NCBI RefSeq assembly: GCF_021298855.1 | Contig: NZ_JAJTHI010000006.1 | Coordinates: forward strand, 1-64,000 | DNA length: 64,000 nucleotides | Origin: Gemmatimonas sp. | GTDB lineage: Bacteria; Gemmatimonadota; Gemmatimonadetes; Gemmatimonadales; Gemmatimonadaceae | Reading direction: 5' to 3' | In this document: positions 1 to 9,568 of the stretch, one piece after another | Numbering within the stretch: position 1 is the stretch's first letter | Layout of the letters: each line of letters starts with the position of its first letter | Program-made: the position numbers and the translations under genes | Notes under the pieces: generated by a model | The model's database searches: none | Told to the model about the DNA's origin: nothing | The model's input: only the letters and a program-made list of their open reading frames with translations

Positions 1-109
1 CCCCGCCAGCGCCGCGTCGCGGGCCCCCGACCCGGACCCCGACCAGCGCCGCGGTTGCCGCGCCAAGACCCGGGCCGGGACCCCGACCGCGACCCGGGCC
101 CAGCACTGG

Positions 110-186
110 CCCCGACTGCGGGAAGACCCCGACCGCGGTGGCTGTGCCCCGACTGCGGTGGCAGTACCCCGACCGTCGTGGCTGTA
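110..186. repeat. 20-bp tandem repeat (three full units plus a partial one)
   Basis: Three near-identical 20-base units lie at 127-146, 147-166 and 167-186 with consensus CCCCGACYGCGGTGGCWGTR, preceded by a partial unit at 110-126. The surrounding 1-254 is C-rich and repeats ccccgac and gacccgg motifs. The repeat ends about 70 bp before the helicase start. I see no convincing gene in 1-254. Confidence 0.7.
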
Positions 187-254
187 CCCTGGCCACCACC
201 ACCCCCGACCAACGCCGCCGTCGTCCGTGCCCGGACCCCGACAGGTAGATTGCG

Positions 255-2945
255 GTGGTGAGACAGACCACCGACCGCTTCCTGCCCCCCGACCGCGAGA
301 GCTATCTCGCGTCGAAGCCCGCCACCGGCCGCATCATCGTGATCGCGCCCACGCGCGCGGCATGCGAAACGATCGAGCTGGCCGTGGGATTGCACCTCGA
401 CACGTTCCTGGAGCGCACCCGCGGCGACGATCTCCGGCGGCTCGCCGCAAGCGGCCAGGGGTTCGGCATCGTCGCCGGTACCGGCACCGGCAAGACCCTC
501 GCCATCCGCCCCATCGCCGAAACCATCCTCGGCACCACCGACCTCCGGGTCGGCGTGGTGAACCGCGAGCGCGAAGCCACCCCGGAAACCCCCACGTGGA
601 ACGTGGTGGTGGTGACCACTGGCATCGCGCGGCGCTGGTTTCAGGACGGCGACATTCTGCCCACCGACACCCTGGTCGTGGACGAAATCCACCAGACCAG
701 TGCCGAGCTCGAGCTTTGTCTCGCCCTCGGCAAGCGCGTGGGGTGCCGCTACATCTGGCTCTCCGCCACCGTCGATCCCACCTTCTACGCGCGCTATCTC
801 GACAGCGCCGACGTGCTCAAGGTATCCGCCTTCGACGCGACCAAGGCGGCCAAGGTGGACGTGGAGCGCAAGCAACCGCTCGCCTTTCTCGATGATCGCT
901 TCCTGCAGAAACTCGCCCGCAGCGAGCGCGGTGTGGCGATCTTCCTTCCCACGCGGGCCGGTGTGGAAGAAGCGGCCGAGTGGGTGCGGCATCGATTCCC
1001 GCGCATTACCGCCGCCCACTATCACGGTGGCGAACCCATTCGCGTCATCCGCCCGTTTCTCGAGGGCGTGGTACCCAAGCCCTTCTTCCTGGCCATGACG
1101 GCGGCGGGGCAGAGCGCGCTCAATGTGCCGGGGCTCGACACCGTCATCATCGATGACACGCGCTTCACCAACCTCATCGATCGCGGACGCAACGTGCTCA
1201 CGCGCGTGCACCTCGGCGCCAACGAGATCCTGCAGATGGCGGGGCGCGTGCACGGCCGCGTGGAAGGCGGACGCGTGTACATCCTGAGCGATCGGGACAT
1301 TCGCTTCGAGGCGTTGCGCCCGACCGAGCCCGAATTCCAGCTGGCGGGTGACAGCGAGCGGGTCGCGCTCACCTGCGCCGACCTCGGTGTGCGGGCCGAT
1401 GCGCTCGACCTGCCCGTGCCCCTCGATCGCGCCGCCTACCGGAAGGCGGTGGCGCTGCTGGAGGCCCGTGGGCTCATCGAGAACGGTCGCCTTACCGCGT
1501 ATGGCCGCGCGGTGGAGAAGCTGCCCGTGGAGCGCGCGTGGGGGGAGCTCATTGTCAATGGCGACGACGAGCTGCTGCCTGCGTTGGCGGTGATGAGCGG
1601 CGTGGAAAGCCTTCATCGCATGACCCGCGAGGGGCGCGATCTCGAGGGGCTGGTGGTCCGGGGCAGCGATCATCTCACCGCGTACAACCTGTATGCGGAA
1701 GCATTTCGCGTGGCCGGCTACATCGGCGACGTGTACGGGCTGCCCCGTCATCTCTTCGAGGCGGAGCGCATTGCCCATTGGGCCGAGCAGCGCGGGGTGC
1801 TGGTGAAGGCGCTCGAGGACGCGGCACTGGCCATGGCCAGCGTGTATCGCAGCGTGGGAATGCCGTTGCCGCAAACCCTGCCCATTGCCGGCGCCGCGAT
1901 GCATCGCCGTTTCGCCGATCTGCTGGCCCGCTTCATGCCCTTCGATCTCGTCATCGAGGAGGAAACGGTGGATGGGCACGAGGCGCGTGTCTCCAAGACG
2001 AGCGTGTGCGGATCGTGGGGTGCGGTGGCCGGGTCGCTGCGCTACTTCGCCGACCGCCATGGCATCCCGCGCGCCGCCATTGAAGGGACACAGCTGTCGA
2101 TGGACCTCGTGCGTCAGTATGCGCAGCGGCACGAGCCCGAGCTGGCGCTCGACCTCGAGCGCAAGCACAGTCCGGTGCTGCTGCGGCGGCGTGTGACCTA
2201 CTTCGGTTTCGAACTCTCGCGCGACAGCGAACCGTTGCCGGTGTTCCCCGACGAGTTGGCGGCCGCCGCGCGCCATCTGTTGGCGGAGGCTGCCGCGCGC
2301 GGCGAGCTCCGCCACCCTGGCGTACGCCGCAACCAGCCCATTGTGGAGGAGATTCGCGAAGTCTGGCGGCGCCTTGGTGGCATCACCCCGCGACTGGGGC
2401 AAGCCGAGCTCACGTCGTGGTATGCCCAGCGCATGGGTGATGCGCGCAGTTGGGAAGACATACGGGCCATGCCGCTGCTGCTCGACCGGCGGGACTTCCT
2501 GAATGAGGCGCAGCTCGCCGCGGCACGCGCGCTGCCTGGTGCGGTGGAGATTCGCGACCGTACGGTGGGCATCGACTACGATGTGGAGGAGCTCGACGGC
2601 GGGCGCATGCCGGTGGCGCGGCTGCGACTGCCGGAGAAGCTGGCGCGCACGCTGGTGCCGGAGGAACTGCCGGTCCTCGACCGTGCCCTGCGTTTCGTGG
2701 TGCCGCGCGGGCAGCGCGGCGCGGTGCGTGCGAACGATCTGCACGAGTTGCAGGACAGGCTGGACCTCCCCTTCACCGACGAGGAGCGGGCGGCCCATGA
2801 CGCGCGGGGGCGTGGCGGTGCGGAGCGAGGGGGGCGCGGGGAGAGCCGTGGCGCCTCGAGCCGCGGCGGAAAGCCGGGCGGGGGACCGCGCGGTGGCGGG
2901 CGCCCCGGCAAGGGCGGACGGCACCCGGGGCGGCGGCGGCGATAG
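255..2945 (+). CDS. DEAH-family (HrpA/HrpB-like) ATP-dependent helicase
   Basis: An 896-residue superfamily 2 helicase, probably a cytoplasmic RNA helicase. Visible motifs are Walker A GTGTGKT (residues 75-81), a DEIH variant of the DEAH box (143-146), motif III SAT (170-172) and motif VI QMAGRVHGR (327-335). A region of about 150 residues after motif VI resembles the winged-helix/ratchet part of HrpA-type proteins. The last 50 residues are an Arg/Gly-rich basic tail, which in other helicases binds RNA. GTG at 255 is used because in-frame similarity begins close to it; GTG at 258 is equally possible. It stands alone, with a tandem repeat upstream and a weakly coding region downstream. Substrate unknown. 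Confidence 0.85.
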   Translation: MVRQTTDRFLPPDRESYLASKPATGRIIVIAPTRAACETIELAVGLHLDTFLERTRGDDLRRLAASGQGFGIVAGTGTGKTLAIRPIAETILGTTDLRVGVVNREREATPETPTWNVVVVTTGIARRWFQDGDILPTDTLVVDEIHQTSAELELCLALGKRVGCRYIWLSATVDPTFYARYLDSADVLKVSAFDATKAAKVDVERKQPLAFLDDRFLQKLARSERGVAIFLPTRAGVEEAAEWVRHRFPRITAAHYHGGEPIRVIRPFLEGVVPKPFFLAMTAAGQSALNVPGLDTVIIDDTRFTNLIDRGRNVLTRVHLGANEILQMAGRVHGRVEGGRVYILSDRDIRFEALRPTEPEFQLAGDSERVALTCADLGVRADALDLPVPLDRAAYRKAVALLEARGLIENGRLTAYGRAVEKLPVERAWGELIVNGDDELLPALAVMSGVESLHRMTREGRDLEGLVVRGSDHLTAYNLYAEAFRVAGYIGDVYGLPRHLFEAERIAHWAEQRGVLVKALEDAALAMASVYRSVGMPLPQTLPIAGAAMHRRFADLLARFMPFDLVIEEETVDGHEARVSKTSVCGSWGAVAGSLRYFADRHGIPRAAIEGTQLSMDLVRQYAQRHEPELALDLERKHSPVLLRRRVTYFGFELSRDSEPLPVFPDELAAAARHLLAEAAARGELRHPGVRRNQPIVEEIREVWRRLGGITPRLGQAELTSWYAQRMGDARSWEDIRAMPLLLDRRDFLNEAQLAAARALPGAVEIRDRTVGIDYDVEELDGGRMPVARLRLPEKLARTLVPEELPVLDRALRFVVPRGQRGAVRANDLHELQDRLDLPFTDEERAAHDARGRGGAERGGRGESRGASSRGGKPGGGPRGGGRPGKGGRHPGRRRR

Positions 2946-3553
2946 CAGGGGCGGTGGCCCACGTCGCGACGGAACGGGCGGTCGATCGCGAACGCGTTCA
3001 GCCCCCGGAGGGTACGTGGATGGCGAGGCCGGTCCACTCGACGAAGGCGCGGAACGCTGCTTCGCGCTGGTGCAGGGGCTCATCGCGCTGTCGGAGCTCA
3101 CGCGAGCGATCGGACTGGCGGCCGCGCCGAGTTCGCGCTCCCGGTCGACGTCGTCGAAGCAGGGGGCAGGCGGATTCGAGGACCGGGGGGAGCCCGATTG
3201 CGGGCGGGGGCTTCGCCGAAATACCGGCGCCGCTGACGCAGCAGGTACGGACGCACTTACAGCCACGCGCGCCTGGGAACGCAGGGTGGGCTGCGCCCAG
3301 GGGGCATGCCACTCGCGCGCCGGCCGGGCGATGGCCGGCGGCGCACACGACCACGGGTGTCGGGCACCCGAGTGAAGGCAGGGTTCGTCTCACCATGCTG
3401 CCGCGCGTGGGCCCGGGTGGGACGCCAGATGGACAGCCGGGGGATGTCACGTAGGACCATGCGGTCCGAAAACGTTGCCTTTCCGGCGTCTGCCGCGGGG
3501 CTCCCCGTGTCGGGTGTGTGAATGTAACCCGTTGTTTCACAGAGCATTATGTT

Positions 3554-3573
3554 GCAAGAGGGATCGCTCTTGC
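3554..3573. promoter_or_regulatory. Inverted repeat upstream of the TetR gene
   Basis: GCAAGAG (3554-3560) and CTCTTGC (3567-3573) form perfect 7-bp arms around a 6-base spacer, 34 bp upstream of the regulator's ATG. Position and symmetry fit an operator for autoregulation. A role as a transcript hairpin is also possible. Confidence 0.5.
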
Positions 3574-3578
3574 GCATT

Positions 3579-3592
3579 GGACCACTTGGTCC
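3579..3592. promoter_or_regulatory. Candidate TetR operator palindrome
   Basis: GGACCA-CT-TGGTCC is a palindrome with perfect 6-bp arms, ending 15 bp before the ATG at 3608. TetR-family repressors commonly bind such a site over their own promoter. It lies 5 bp from the other inverted repeat, so the two may form a double operator or compete. Confidence 0.55.
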
Positions 3593-3607
3593 TATCATAT
3601 CTGCACG

Positions 3608-4225
3608 ATGTCAGACAGACGCACGCAGATCCTCGACGCCGCCGCCACGCTCATCTCTGAGCGGGGATTCACGTCCACGTCGGTAGACGACGTGATCAAG
3701 GGGGCGAAGCTGAGTGGCAAGAGCCACTTCTATCACTACTTCAAGTCCAAGGAAGAGTTGGGCTATGAGGTACTGAACCGGCAGTTCGAGCGGTTTGCCG
3801 AGCGTGGTCTGGCCATCCTGCGCGAGCCGATGATCGACCCGCTGGAACGGTTGAATCTGTTCATCGATGCGGTCGTGGCGCTCCAGTCGGAGAGCGGCGG
3901 CCGGCGGGGGTCGCCGTTCGGGAATCTGGCGGCGGAATTGGCCGATGCGCACGAGGGGTTCCGGGTGCGTATCGAGGCGGTGTTCGAGCGGTGGGCGAGT
4001 CAGATCCGCTCGTTGCTCTGGGAAGCCCGGCCACAGTTGCACGACGATGTCGATGCCGTGCGGTTGTCACGGTTCATCATCGCGGCGCTGGAAGGGGCGG
4101 TGCTCATGACGCGGGTCAAGCGTGACCTGTCGGTGCTCGAAGGGATCGCGGCGGATCTCAAACGATTCATAGCGATGCATATCCGCGACGGCGCGGTGAT
4201 GCAGCACAGCCGGAATCTCGAATAG
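3608..4225 (+). CDS. TetR/AcrR family transcriptional regulator
   Basis: A 205-residue one-component repressor. The N-terminal helix-turn-helix (about residues 5-52) has the typical TetR pattern: QILDAAATLISERGF, then TSVDDVIKGAKLSGKSHFYH, then YFKSKEEL. The C-terminal ligand-binding half is helical and not assignable to a ligand class. The ATG at 3608 places the HTH at the usual distance from the N-terminus; an upstream in-frame start at 3518 would translate through both palindromes and is less likely. No obvious target gene is adjacent, since the next gene is an ECF sigma factor in the same direction 110 bp away. Confidence 0.9.
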   Translation: MSDRRTQILDAAATLISERGFTSTSVDDVIKGAKLSGKSHFYHYFKSKEELGYEVLNRQFERFAERGLAILREPMIDPLERLNLFIDAVVALQSESGGRRGSPFGNLAAELADAHEGFRVRIEAVFERWASQIRSLLWEARPQLHDDVDAVRLSRFIIAALEGAVLMTRVKRDLSVLEGIAADLKRFIAMHIRDGAVMQHSRNLE

Positions 4226-4335
4226 GCCCTCAGCGGCCCACACGAGTACTTGTCGAGAACACGCGCGGGGGCATGTCGGTCCCTTCGGTGGCAGGATGAC
4301 GCGACGGTCGCCCGAGCGGCCCTTGGAGACGGATC

Positions 4336-5025
4336 ATGGTGAGCATGGACGAGCAGGCGATGGAGCAGGCGGTCGTGACACGCGACGGGCCGGAGGCGGC
4401 GAACCGCGGCGACGTGGCGGCCACGGCGGATCGTGCGGCGCGCCGCGCGCAATTCGAGCGCGAGGCGCTTGTGCACCTCGACGCGCTGTATTCCTTCGCG
4501 CTCAAACTCGCGCGTTCGCGCGATGACGCCGAGGATCTCGTGTCCGATACGCTCCTGCGGGCGCTTGAGCGCTGGGAACAGTACCATCTCGGCACCAACA
4601 TCCGGGCGTGGCTCTTCACGATCCTGTACCATGTCTTCGTGAGCCGCAAGCGTCGCATCGACGCGCGCGAGGTCCAGCAGCCCGAGGACACCGAGGGGTG
4701 GGCGCTCTTCGAGGCGGTGGGGGAAGCCGACCCGGAGGGCAAGTTCTACGATTCATTCCTCGACGAGGAGATCACGCGGGCCATCCGTTCGCTCCCCGAG
4801 GAGTACCGCTCGGCCGTGGTGCTGAGCGACCTGCAGGGGCTGCGCTACGCGGAGATCGCGAACGTGCTGGGCGTTCCCGAAGGCACCGTGAAGTCGCGCC
4901 TCTTCCGTGGCCGGCGTCTGCTGCAGCGCAAGCTGGCCAACTACGCCGTCGAAATGGGCTACCTCAAGGAGTCGGTGGTGCGCGCGGTCATGGCCCCGTC
5001 GGTCACCACGCTCCTGAGCGCGTAA
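4336..5025 (+). CDS. RNA polymerase ECF sigma factor
   Basis: A 229-residue sigma-70 family protein of ECF size. Region 2 spans about 45-110 (YSFALKLARSRDDAEDLVSD and NIRAWLFTILYHVFVSRKRR), and region 4 about 150-210, with the HTH in LRYAEIANVLGVPEGTVKSR. A negatively charged linker follows residue 110. The first 40 residues are not conserved sigma sequence, so an internal start such as the second ATG (4345) is possible. No anti-sigma gene is adjacent: TetR lies upstream and a convergent coiled-coil gene downstream. Its regulator, if any, is elsewhere or post-translational. Confidence 0.88.
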   Translation: MVSMDEQAMEQAVVTRDGPEAANRGDVAATADRAARRAQFEREALVHLDALYSFALKLARSRDDAEDLVSDTLLRALERWEQYHLGTNIRAWLFTILYHVFVSRKRRIDAREVQQPEDTEGWALFEAVGEADPEGKFYDSFLDEEITRAIRSLPEEYRSAVVLSDLQGLRYAEIANVLGVPEGTVKSRLFRGRRLLQRKLANYAVEMGYLKESVVRAVMAPSVTTLLSA

Positions 5026-5082
5026 GCACCGCATCGACCGCCGCACCGCACTGCCTGCCCCGAACTCGCGACCCGGAACCGA

Positions 5083-5784
5083 TCAGTTCCGGAAATCGGG
5101 TTCGGGTGGCGCGTGTGCGGGGCGCATGTCGGCAATCTCCGTGGCTTCGGCCGCCAGCGCCTCCAGCGCCCGCTCGACATTGCTGCTCCACTGACTGAGC
5201 TGTTCGCGAAGCGTGGCGAGCTGCTGGCGGGCTGCCTGGGACTGGGCGGCCGCGTCATCGTGCATCACGGCAAGCTCCATCACCCGCTCCTGCATGACCT
5301 CGAGCTGGGCCACCGCTTCATCGCGTACCCGCTCGGCTCCTTCCAGCAGCTCCTGCACGCCGGCTCGCGTGTGCGTCAGCAGCGTGCACATGGCCCGCCA
5401 CGCGTCGCGCTCCAGCGTGAGCTGCTGCCGCGTGGCCGTGTCTTCGGCGAGACGCTCCCGCAAGCGATGCAGCCGTTGCACGAGCGAGCCGTTGCCATTC
5501 ACGCTCGTCCCGGGCCCCAGCAGCGCCAGCGCCGCGTGCAACTCGCGGTCGAGTTCCGCGTTGCGCCGCAGCTGCTCGTCACGCGCAGCGCGTGTTTCAT
5601 CGAGCGTGGCGAGCGCCTCCTGCAGGGCGCGCAACTCCACGGCAATGCGCCGCACGCCGCGCGCATCGCCTTCAGCCACCAACCAGCGCAGCGAGGCGAC
5701 GAATCCACGCTCGAGTGACAGATCGGGGGTCGACGATGCCGTCACGGCATCGACCGCGCGGGCGGGGGTGCGCGGTGTCGTCAC
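5083..5784 (-). CDS. Coiled-coil protein of unknown function
   Basis: A protein of about 233 residues dominated by heptad-rich helices, for example RRNAELDRELHAALALL, LRERLAEDTATRQQLTLERD and MQERVMELAVMHDDAAAQSQ. No signal peptide or membrane segment is seen. The GTG at 5784 avoids overlapping the upstream zinc-finger gene, which ends at 5813. The frame is open to an ATG at 5913, which would overlap that gene by about 100 bp and adds a low-complexity N-terminus. Probably cotranscribed with the CGNR gene. Function unknown. Confidence 0.6.
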   Translation of the reverse strand: MTTPRTPARAVDAVTASSTPDLSLERGFVASLRWLVAEGDARGVRRIAVELRALQEALATLDETRAARDEQLRRNAELDRELHAALALLGPGTSVNGNGSLVQRLHRLRERLAEDTATRQQLTLERDAWRAMCTLLTHTRAGVQELLEGAERVRDEAVAQLEVMQERVMELAVMHDDAAAQSQAARQQLATLREQLSQWSSNVERALEALAAEATEIADMRPAHAPPEPDFRN

Positions 5785-5812
5785 GATGGACGGGCCACGG
5801 TTCGGCTCCCCG

Positions 5813-6466
5813 TCACTTCGGTTCTCCGTGGCGCGCCCGGTGTCGCGCGGCCTTGGCGCGATTGCCGCAGGTTCCCATGTCACACCAACGGCGGAGGCCG
5901 TTCTTGGTGCCATCGAGAAACACCCGGTGGCATCGCGGGTCGGCGCAGCGCCGCACGCGCGGCAACTCGTCGCCGATGAGGGTGTCGGCCGCCGACTCGA
6001 CGATGGGAATCATGAGACCGGCAAACGCGTCACCCGTGGGCACAAAGCTGCGGGTGTAGCGCCCATCGATCCCCGGGTCGAGGCGACGGGTGCCGGCGCT
6101 GCGACCGAGCACCCGGTTGATCTCCACCACGGCGTCCTCGCGGACCTTGTCCTGCGTCTCCCCGCGCTCAGCCAGGGCCCGCAAGGCGGCGCGCACCCGT
6201 CGGGCATCCACCAGCGTCGCGGCCGCCGCTGCGGGCTGCAACACGGCACGCCGGCGGATTCCGGCCGCCCGCTCCTCATCCACCGCGGCATGCTCCTGCA
6301 GCCACCCAAGCAGCGCCTCGAAATCGCGCAACAAATCGCCCCCGGGCAATTGCGCGGCGGCATCGGTGTTGACGAAATCGAGCCACAGGCGCGTGCGGGG
6401 AGGAACCGGCCCCGGCATTCGGTCGCGCGCCGTGGCCCGCTTCGTATCGGTGGCGGGAGCGGGCAT
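5813..6466 (-). CDS. CGNR zinc-finger protein (ABATE domain)
   Basis: A 217-residue protein. The C-terminal 45 residues form the CGNR zinc finger: RRCADPRCHRVFLD, then RWCDMGTCGNRAKAARHRAR, with four Cys as ligands and a basic tail. The N-terminal part has the ABATE-type start LWLDFVNTD (about 28-36). The family is thought to be transcriptional regulators or stress-related nucleic-acid binders; its targets are unknown. The downstream coiled-coil gene lies in the same direction. The YjjX-type gene starts divergently 92 bp away. Confidence 0.85.
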   Translation of the reverse strand: MPAPATDTKRATARDRMPGPVPPRTRLWLDFVNTDAAAQLPGGDLLRDFEALLGWLQEHAAVDEERAAGIRRRAVLQPAAAAATLVDARRVRAALRALAERGETQDKVREDAVVEINRVLGRSAGTRRLDPGIDGRYTRSFVPTGDAFAGLMIPIVESAADTLIGDELPRVRRCADPRCHRVFLDGTKNGLRRWCDMGTCGNRAKAARHRARHGEPK

Positions 6467-6558
6467 ATGGTGGAGTCAGTTCGACAGAGGTTACTTGTCC
6501 ACGTGCCTGCAAGCAAGCGGGTTGCCGGTTACTTCCTCACAATCCTGCTCCCACCGCC

Positions 6559-7122
6559 ATGCCACTGCTGTCGCTGCACGACATACACCGGGTCATCGTC
6601 GGGTCTGCCAACCCCGTGAAGATTGCCGCCGTGCGGGCCGTCCTGACGTCGGTGCTCCCGAAGGTCGAGGTACGCGGGGTGGCGGTGCCGAGCGGGGTCC
6701 CTGACCAGCCGTTTGGCGACGAGGAGACGCAGCAGGGCGCGCGACAGCGGGCGCAGGCCGCGCTGGTGGCCGCAGCCGACGCGTCGCTTGGGGTGGGGCT
6801 GGAGGGGGGAGTCGTGGCGCTTCCCGGCGGGCGACTGCGTACCTGCGCCTGGGCAGTGGTGGTGGACCGAGAGGGGCGCGAAGGGGTGGGCGGCTCGCTC
6901 AGCATGCCGTTGCCGGACCAGGTGGCAGCACGCATCCGGCAGGGCGAGGAGCTCGGGCATGCCATGGACGCCGTGGCGCACACCACGGGTACCAAGACGG
7001 GGCGAGGGGCCGTGGGCATCCTCACCGCCGGACTCGTGGACCGACAGCGTGCCTACGAGCCCATGGTGGCGTATGCGCTCGCCCCCTGGCTGGCGCCGGA
7101 GCTGTTCCTGCCGGCGCCCTAG
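6559..7122 (+). CDS. yjjX: Inosine/xanthosine triphosphatase (YjjX/DUF84 family)
   Basis: A 187-residue homologue of YjjX, which hydrolyses non-canonical ITP/XTP to keep them out of nucleic acids. Family hallmarks are the start [17 protein letters not shown] (residues 12-28), [21 protein letters not shown], the acidic GVGLEGGV motif (about 78-85), [14 protein letters not shown], and [21 protein letters not shown] near the end. Length is typical. The ATG at 6559 begins the N-terminal strand directly. It converges on a universal stress protein gene with a 21 bp gap. Confidence 0.85.
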   Translation: MPLLSLHDIHRVIVGSANPVKIAAVRAVLTSVLPKVEVRGVAVPSGVPDQPFGDEETQQGARQRAQAALVAAADASLGVGLEGGVVALPGGRLRTCAWAVVVDREGREGVGGSLSMPLPDQVAARIRQGEELGHAMDAVAHTTGTKTGRGAVGILTAGLVDRQRAYEPMVAYALAPWLAPELFLPAP

Positions 7123-7143
7123 CCGTGCGGCGACGCCGTGGCC

Positions 7144-8070
7144 CTACGACGCGTGCGGCGCAGGGCGGTACACGAGCACCGGCTTGTGCGCATGCCGCAG
7201 GACCTCGTCGGTGACACTGCCCAGCACCAGCCGCTTGAATCCGCCACGTCCGTGCGTGGCGATCGCGATGGCGCCGCATGCGACCTCCTCGGCCGCCTCG
7301 AGGATGCCGCGCGACACACTCATGTCCGTCAGCGCGCGCACCGTGGTCCCCGGCGGACAGCTGGCGGCAATGCGCTGCAGGTACTCCTCGCGCACATGTT
7401 CCTCGGCACTCAGCGCGCTGTCATCGGCCAGCAGGGCCTCGGTGCCGAACGGGGCCATGGAGATGGCGTGCGGGACGGTCACCGCCACCAGATGCATGCG
7501 CAGGCCGGTGGCCTCGGCAAAGGTGCGCGCGTGCGGCAGGACGGCCTCGGCAAACGCGGAGCCATCGAGGGTGCACAAGAGCGCCCCCGAGGGGAGCGGC
7601 TGATCGTCATCCGGGTGCTCGCTGCCCGCGCCGCGCACGAGCAGCACCGGCACGGTGGCGCGCGTCAGGAACGCGGTGGCCACGCTGCCCAGGCGCAACC
7701 GCTCGAACCCGCTGCGGCCGTGCGTGGTCATGATGACGAGATCGGTGCCCGCCGCCAGGACATGCTCCTCGAGCGCTTCCACGATGGTGCCATCGAGCAG
7801 TACGCCCGTGGCTTTCACGCCCTGGTGGGTCAGGTGCGCCACCGCCATGTCGAGCGCCTGCCGGTCGCGGTCCCGGTGCGCCTGCACGAGCTCCTGATCG
7901 TACACGGGGATGGCCACCTCGCCGGGGACGAACGGGATGTACGCACTCGGGTCGTGAACGATGGCCAGCTGCACGCTGGCGCCGGTGCGTGCCGCCAGCG
8001 CGGCCGCCACCGGGAGGGCACGGGCGCTGTGCGCCGAGCCGTCATAGGGCACAAGGATGGAGGTATACAT
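7144..8070 (-). CDS. Tandem-domain universal stress protein
   Basis: A protein of about 308 residues with two UspA domains. The first starts [15 protein letters not shown] and ends with the ATP-binding motif [21 protein letters not shown]. The second contains [17 protein letters not shown] and ends [21 protein letters not shown]. Both carry the G-x2-G-x9-G(S/T) loop of ATP-binding Usps. The ATG at 8070 is preferred because it opens directly on the first strand; a GTG lies 15 bp upstream. A second USP gene of the same architecture occurs at 54580-55521. Confidence 0.88.
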   Translation of the reverse strand: MYTSILVPYDGSAHSARALPVAAALAARTGASVQLAIVHDPSAYIPFVPGEVAIPVYDQELVQAHRDRDRQALDMAVAHLTHQGVKATGVLLDGTIVEALEEHVLAAGTDLVIMTTHGRSGFERLRLGSVATAFLTRATVPVLLVRGAGSEHPDDDQPLPSGALLCTLDGSAFAEAVLPHARTFAEATGLRMHLVAVTVPHAISMAPFGTEALLADDSALSAEEHVREEYLQRIAASCPPGTTVRALTDMSVSRGILEAAEEVACGAIAIATHGRGGFKRLVLGSVTDEVLRHAHKPVLVYRPAPHAS

Positions 8071-8209
8071 GCTTTGAGGGTGCACGCGTGACGCCGTTTC
8101 GGCCAGAGGGGAATCCCCGTCGTGATGTCACGGTTTCGGTGCGCCGGTGCGTCACGGCCGGGGCCGGGCCGCCCCTCTCGTCCGTGCCGGGAGCGACTAG
8201 ATTTCCGGA

Positions 8210-9493
8210 ATGGCCCACAGCACCCATGAGACGGCATCGGCGGCGAGTCCAACCGCCGCGCCCGCCACGACATACGTCCGCAAGGGTTTCGGCCTCAAGG
8301 CCGAAGTACAGGACACGCTCGCCGCCGACTATACCGGACACCTGGTGGACCTGCTGCGGGCGCGTGACTACGCGCTGACCGTTGGCGACACCACGATTCG
8401 TCTGGCGCGCGAGTTCGGCTTTTGCTACGGCGTGGAGCGCGCGGTCGACTACGCCTACCAGACGCGACTCAAGTTTCCGGACAAGCGCATCTTCCTGGCC
8501 GGCGAGATCATCCACAATCCGCATGTCAACGACAAACTGCGGGAGATGGGTGTGGTGTTTCTCTCGGTGAGCGGCAAGGGCTTCGACTACTCACCGGTGG
8601 CGGCGCAGGATGTGGTCATCCTGCCGGCTTTCGGCGTCACCATCCAGGACTTTCAAACGCTGCGGGACCTGGGGTGCGTCATCGTGGACACCACCTGCGG
8701 GTCCGTGCTGAACGTGTGGAAGCGGGTGGAGGTGTACGCGCGCGACGGCTACACCTCGCTCATTCACGGCAAGTACTACCACGAAGAGACGCGGGCGACG
8801 GCCTCGCAGGTGGAGAAGTACGCCAAAGGCCAGTATCTGGTGGTGCGCGACATGGCCGAGGCCGAGCTGGTGATGGACTACATCGAGGCGCGCGCGGGGC
8901 GGACGCCGCCTCGGCCCGTGCTGTCGCGGGAGGCCTTCCTCGAGAAGTTCTCGGTGGCGGCGTCCGACGGCTTCGATCCCGATGTGCACCTCGACCGCAT
9001 TGGCGTGGCCAACCAGACCACGATGCTGGCGCGTGAGTCGCTGGCCATTGGCGCGGCGGTGGGCGAGGCGATGGCCCGGGCGTACGGGGAGTCGCACAAG
9101 GCGGAGCATTTCCGCACGTTCGACACCATCTGCAGCGCCACGCAGGACCGCCAGGATGCGGTGCTGGAGCTGCTGCGCGAACCCATCGACCTCATGGTGG
9201 TGGTGGGCGGATACAACTCCAGCAATACGATTTCCCTGGCCGCATTGTGTGCGGAGCAGGTGCCCACGTATCACATTGCGGATCCCGATGAGATCGATGT
9301 GGCGTTGAACGCCGTGCGCTACCGGCGCATTGCCCGGCACCATGTGGAGGACACGATGCAGCCCTGGCTTGCCACGGCCGGCGCCTTGCGGGTGGGGATC
9401 ACGGCCGGCGCGAGCACACCCAACAACAAGATCGGCCAGGCGGTGGCCCGGGTCTTCGCCATTCGCGGGATCGATCCGGCCGACGTGACCTGA
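8210..9493 (+). CDS. ispH: 4-hydroxy-3-methylbut-2-enyl diphosphate reductase, long form
   Basis: A 427-residue IspH, the last enzyme of the MEP isoprenoid pathway. It reduces HMBPP to IPP and DMAPP with a [4Fe-4S] cluster. The three cluster cysteines sit in GFCYGVERAV, DTTCGSVLNVW and TICSATQDRQ. Substrate-binding signatures include EIIHNPHVND, HGKYYHEET and GGYNSSNT. The length and extended N-terminal 50 residues match the plant/cyanobacterial-type long IspH rather than the 310-residue E. coli form. It is monocistronic or leads into the dienelactone hydrolase 75 bp downstream. No other MEP gene is near. Confidence 0.93.
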   Translation: MAHSTHETASAASPTAAPATTYVRKGFGLKAEVQDTLAADYTGHLVDLLRARDYALTVGDTTIRLAREFGFCYGVERAVDYAYQTRLKFPDKRIFLAGEIIHNPHVNDKLREMGVVFLSVSGKGFDYSPVAAQDVVILPAFGVTIQDFQTLRDLGCVIVDTTCGSVLNVWKRVEVYARDGYTSLIHGKYYHEETRATASQVEKYAKGQYLVVRDMAEAELVMDYIEARAGRTPPRPVLSREAFLEKFSVAASDGFDPDVHLDRIGVANQTTMLARESLAIGAAVGEAMARAYGESHKAEHFRTFDTICSATQDRQDAVLELLREPIDLMVVVGGYNSSNTISLAALCAEQVPTYHIADPDEIDVALNAVRYRRIARHHVEDTMQPWLATAGALRVGITAGASTPNNKIGQAVARVFAIRGIDPADVT

Positions 9494-9568
9494 CGGACTG
9501 GCAATTGCAGGTCGGGGGGCGGAACTTGGCGGTATCCTCCTCCCGATTCCCTTCATCTGGCCTGCGCC

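Larger units (their letters stand above)
2946..3607. other. Intergenic stretch of about 660 bp with no convincing gene
   Basis: Several frames are open here, but none gives a protein with recognisable motifs and their overlap looks like a high-GC artefact. On the minus strand the end of one frame (about 2998-3135) gives a helical-looking tail including FRAFVEWTGL, which could be a decayed gene, but I cannot support that further. The last 100 bases, 3500-3607, are distinctly more AT-rich and hold the TetR control region. Confidence 0.5.

Noticed and set aside
110-186. Possible CRISPR array at the left edge
   Set aside because: The 20-bp units are contiguous with no spacers and show base changes between units, so this is a simple tandem repeat.
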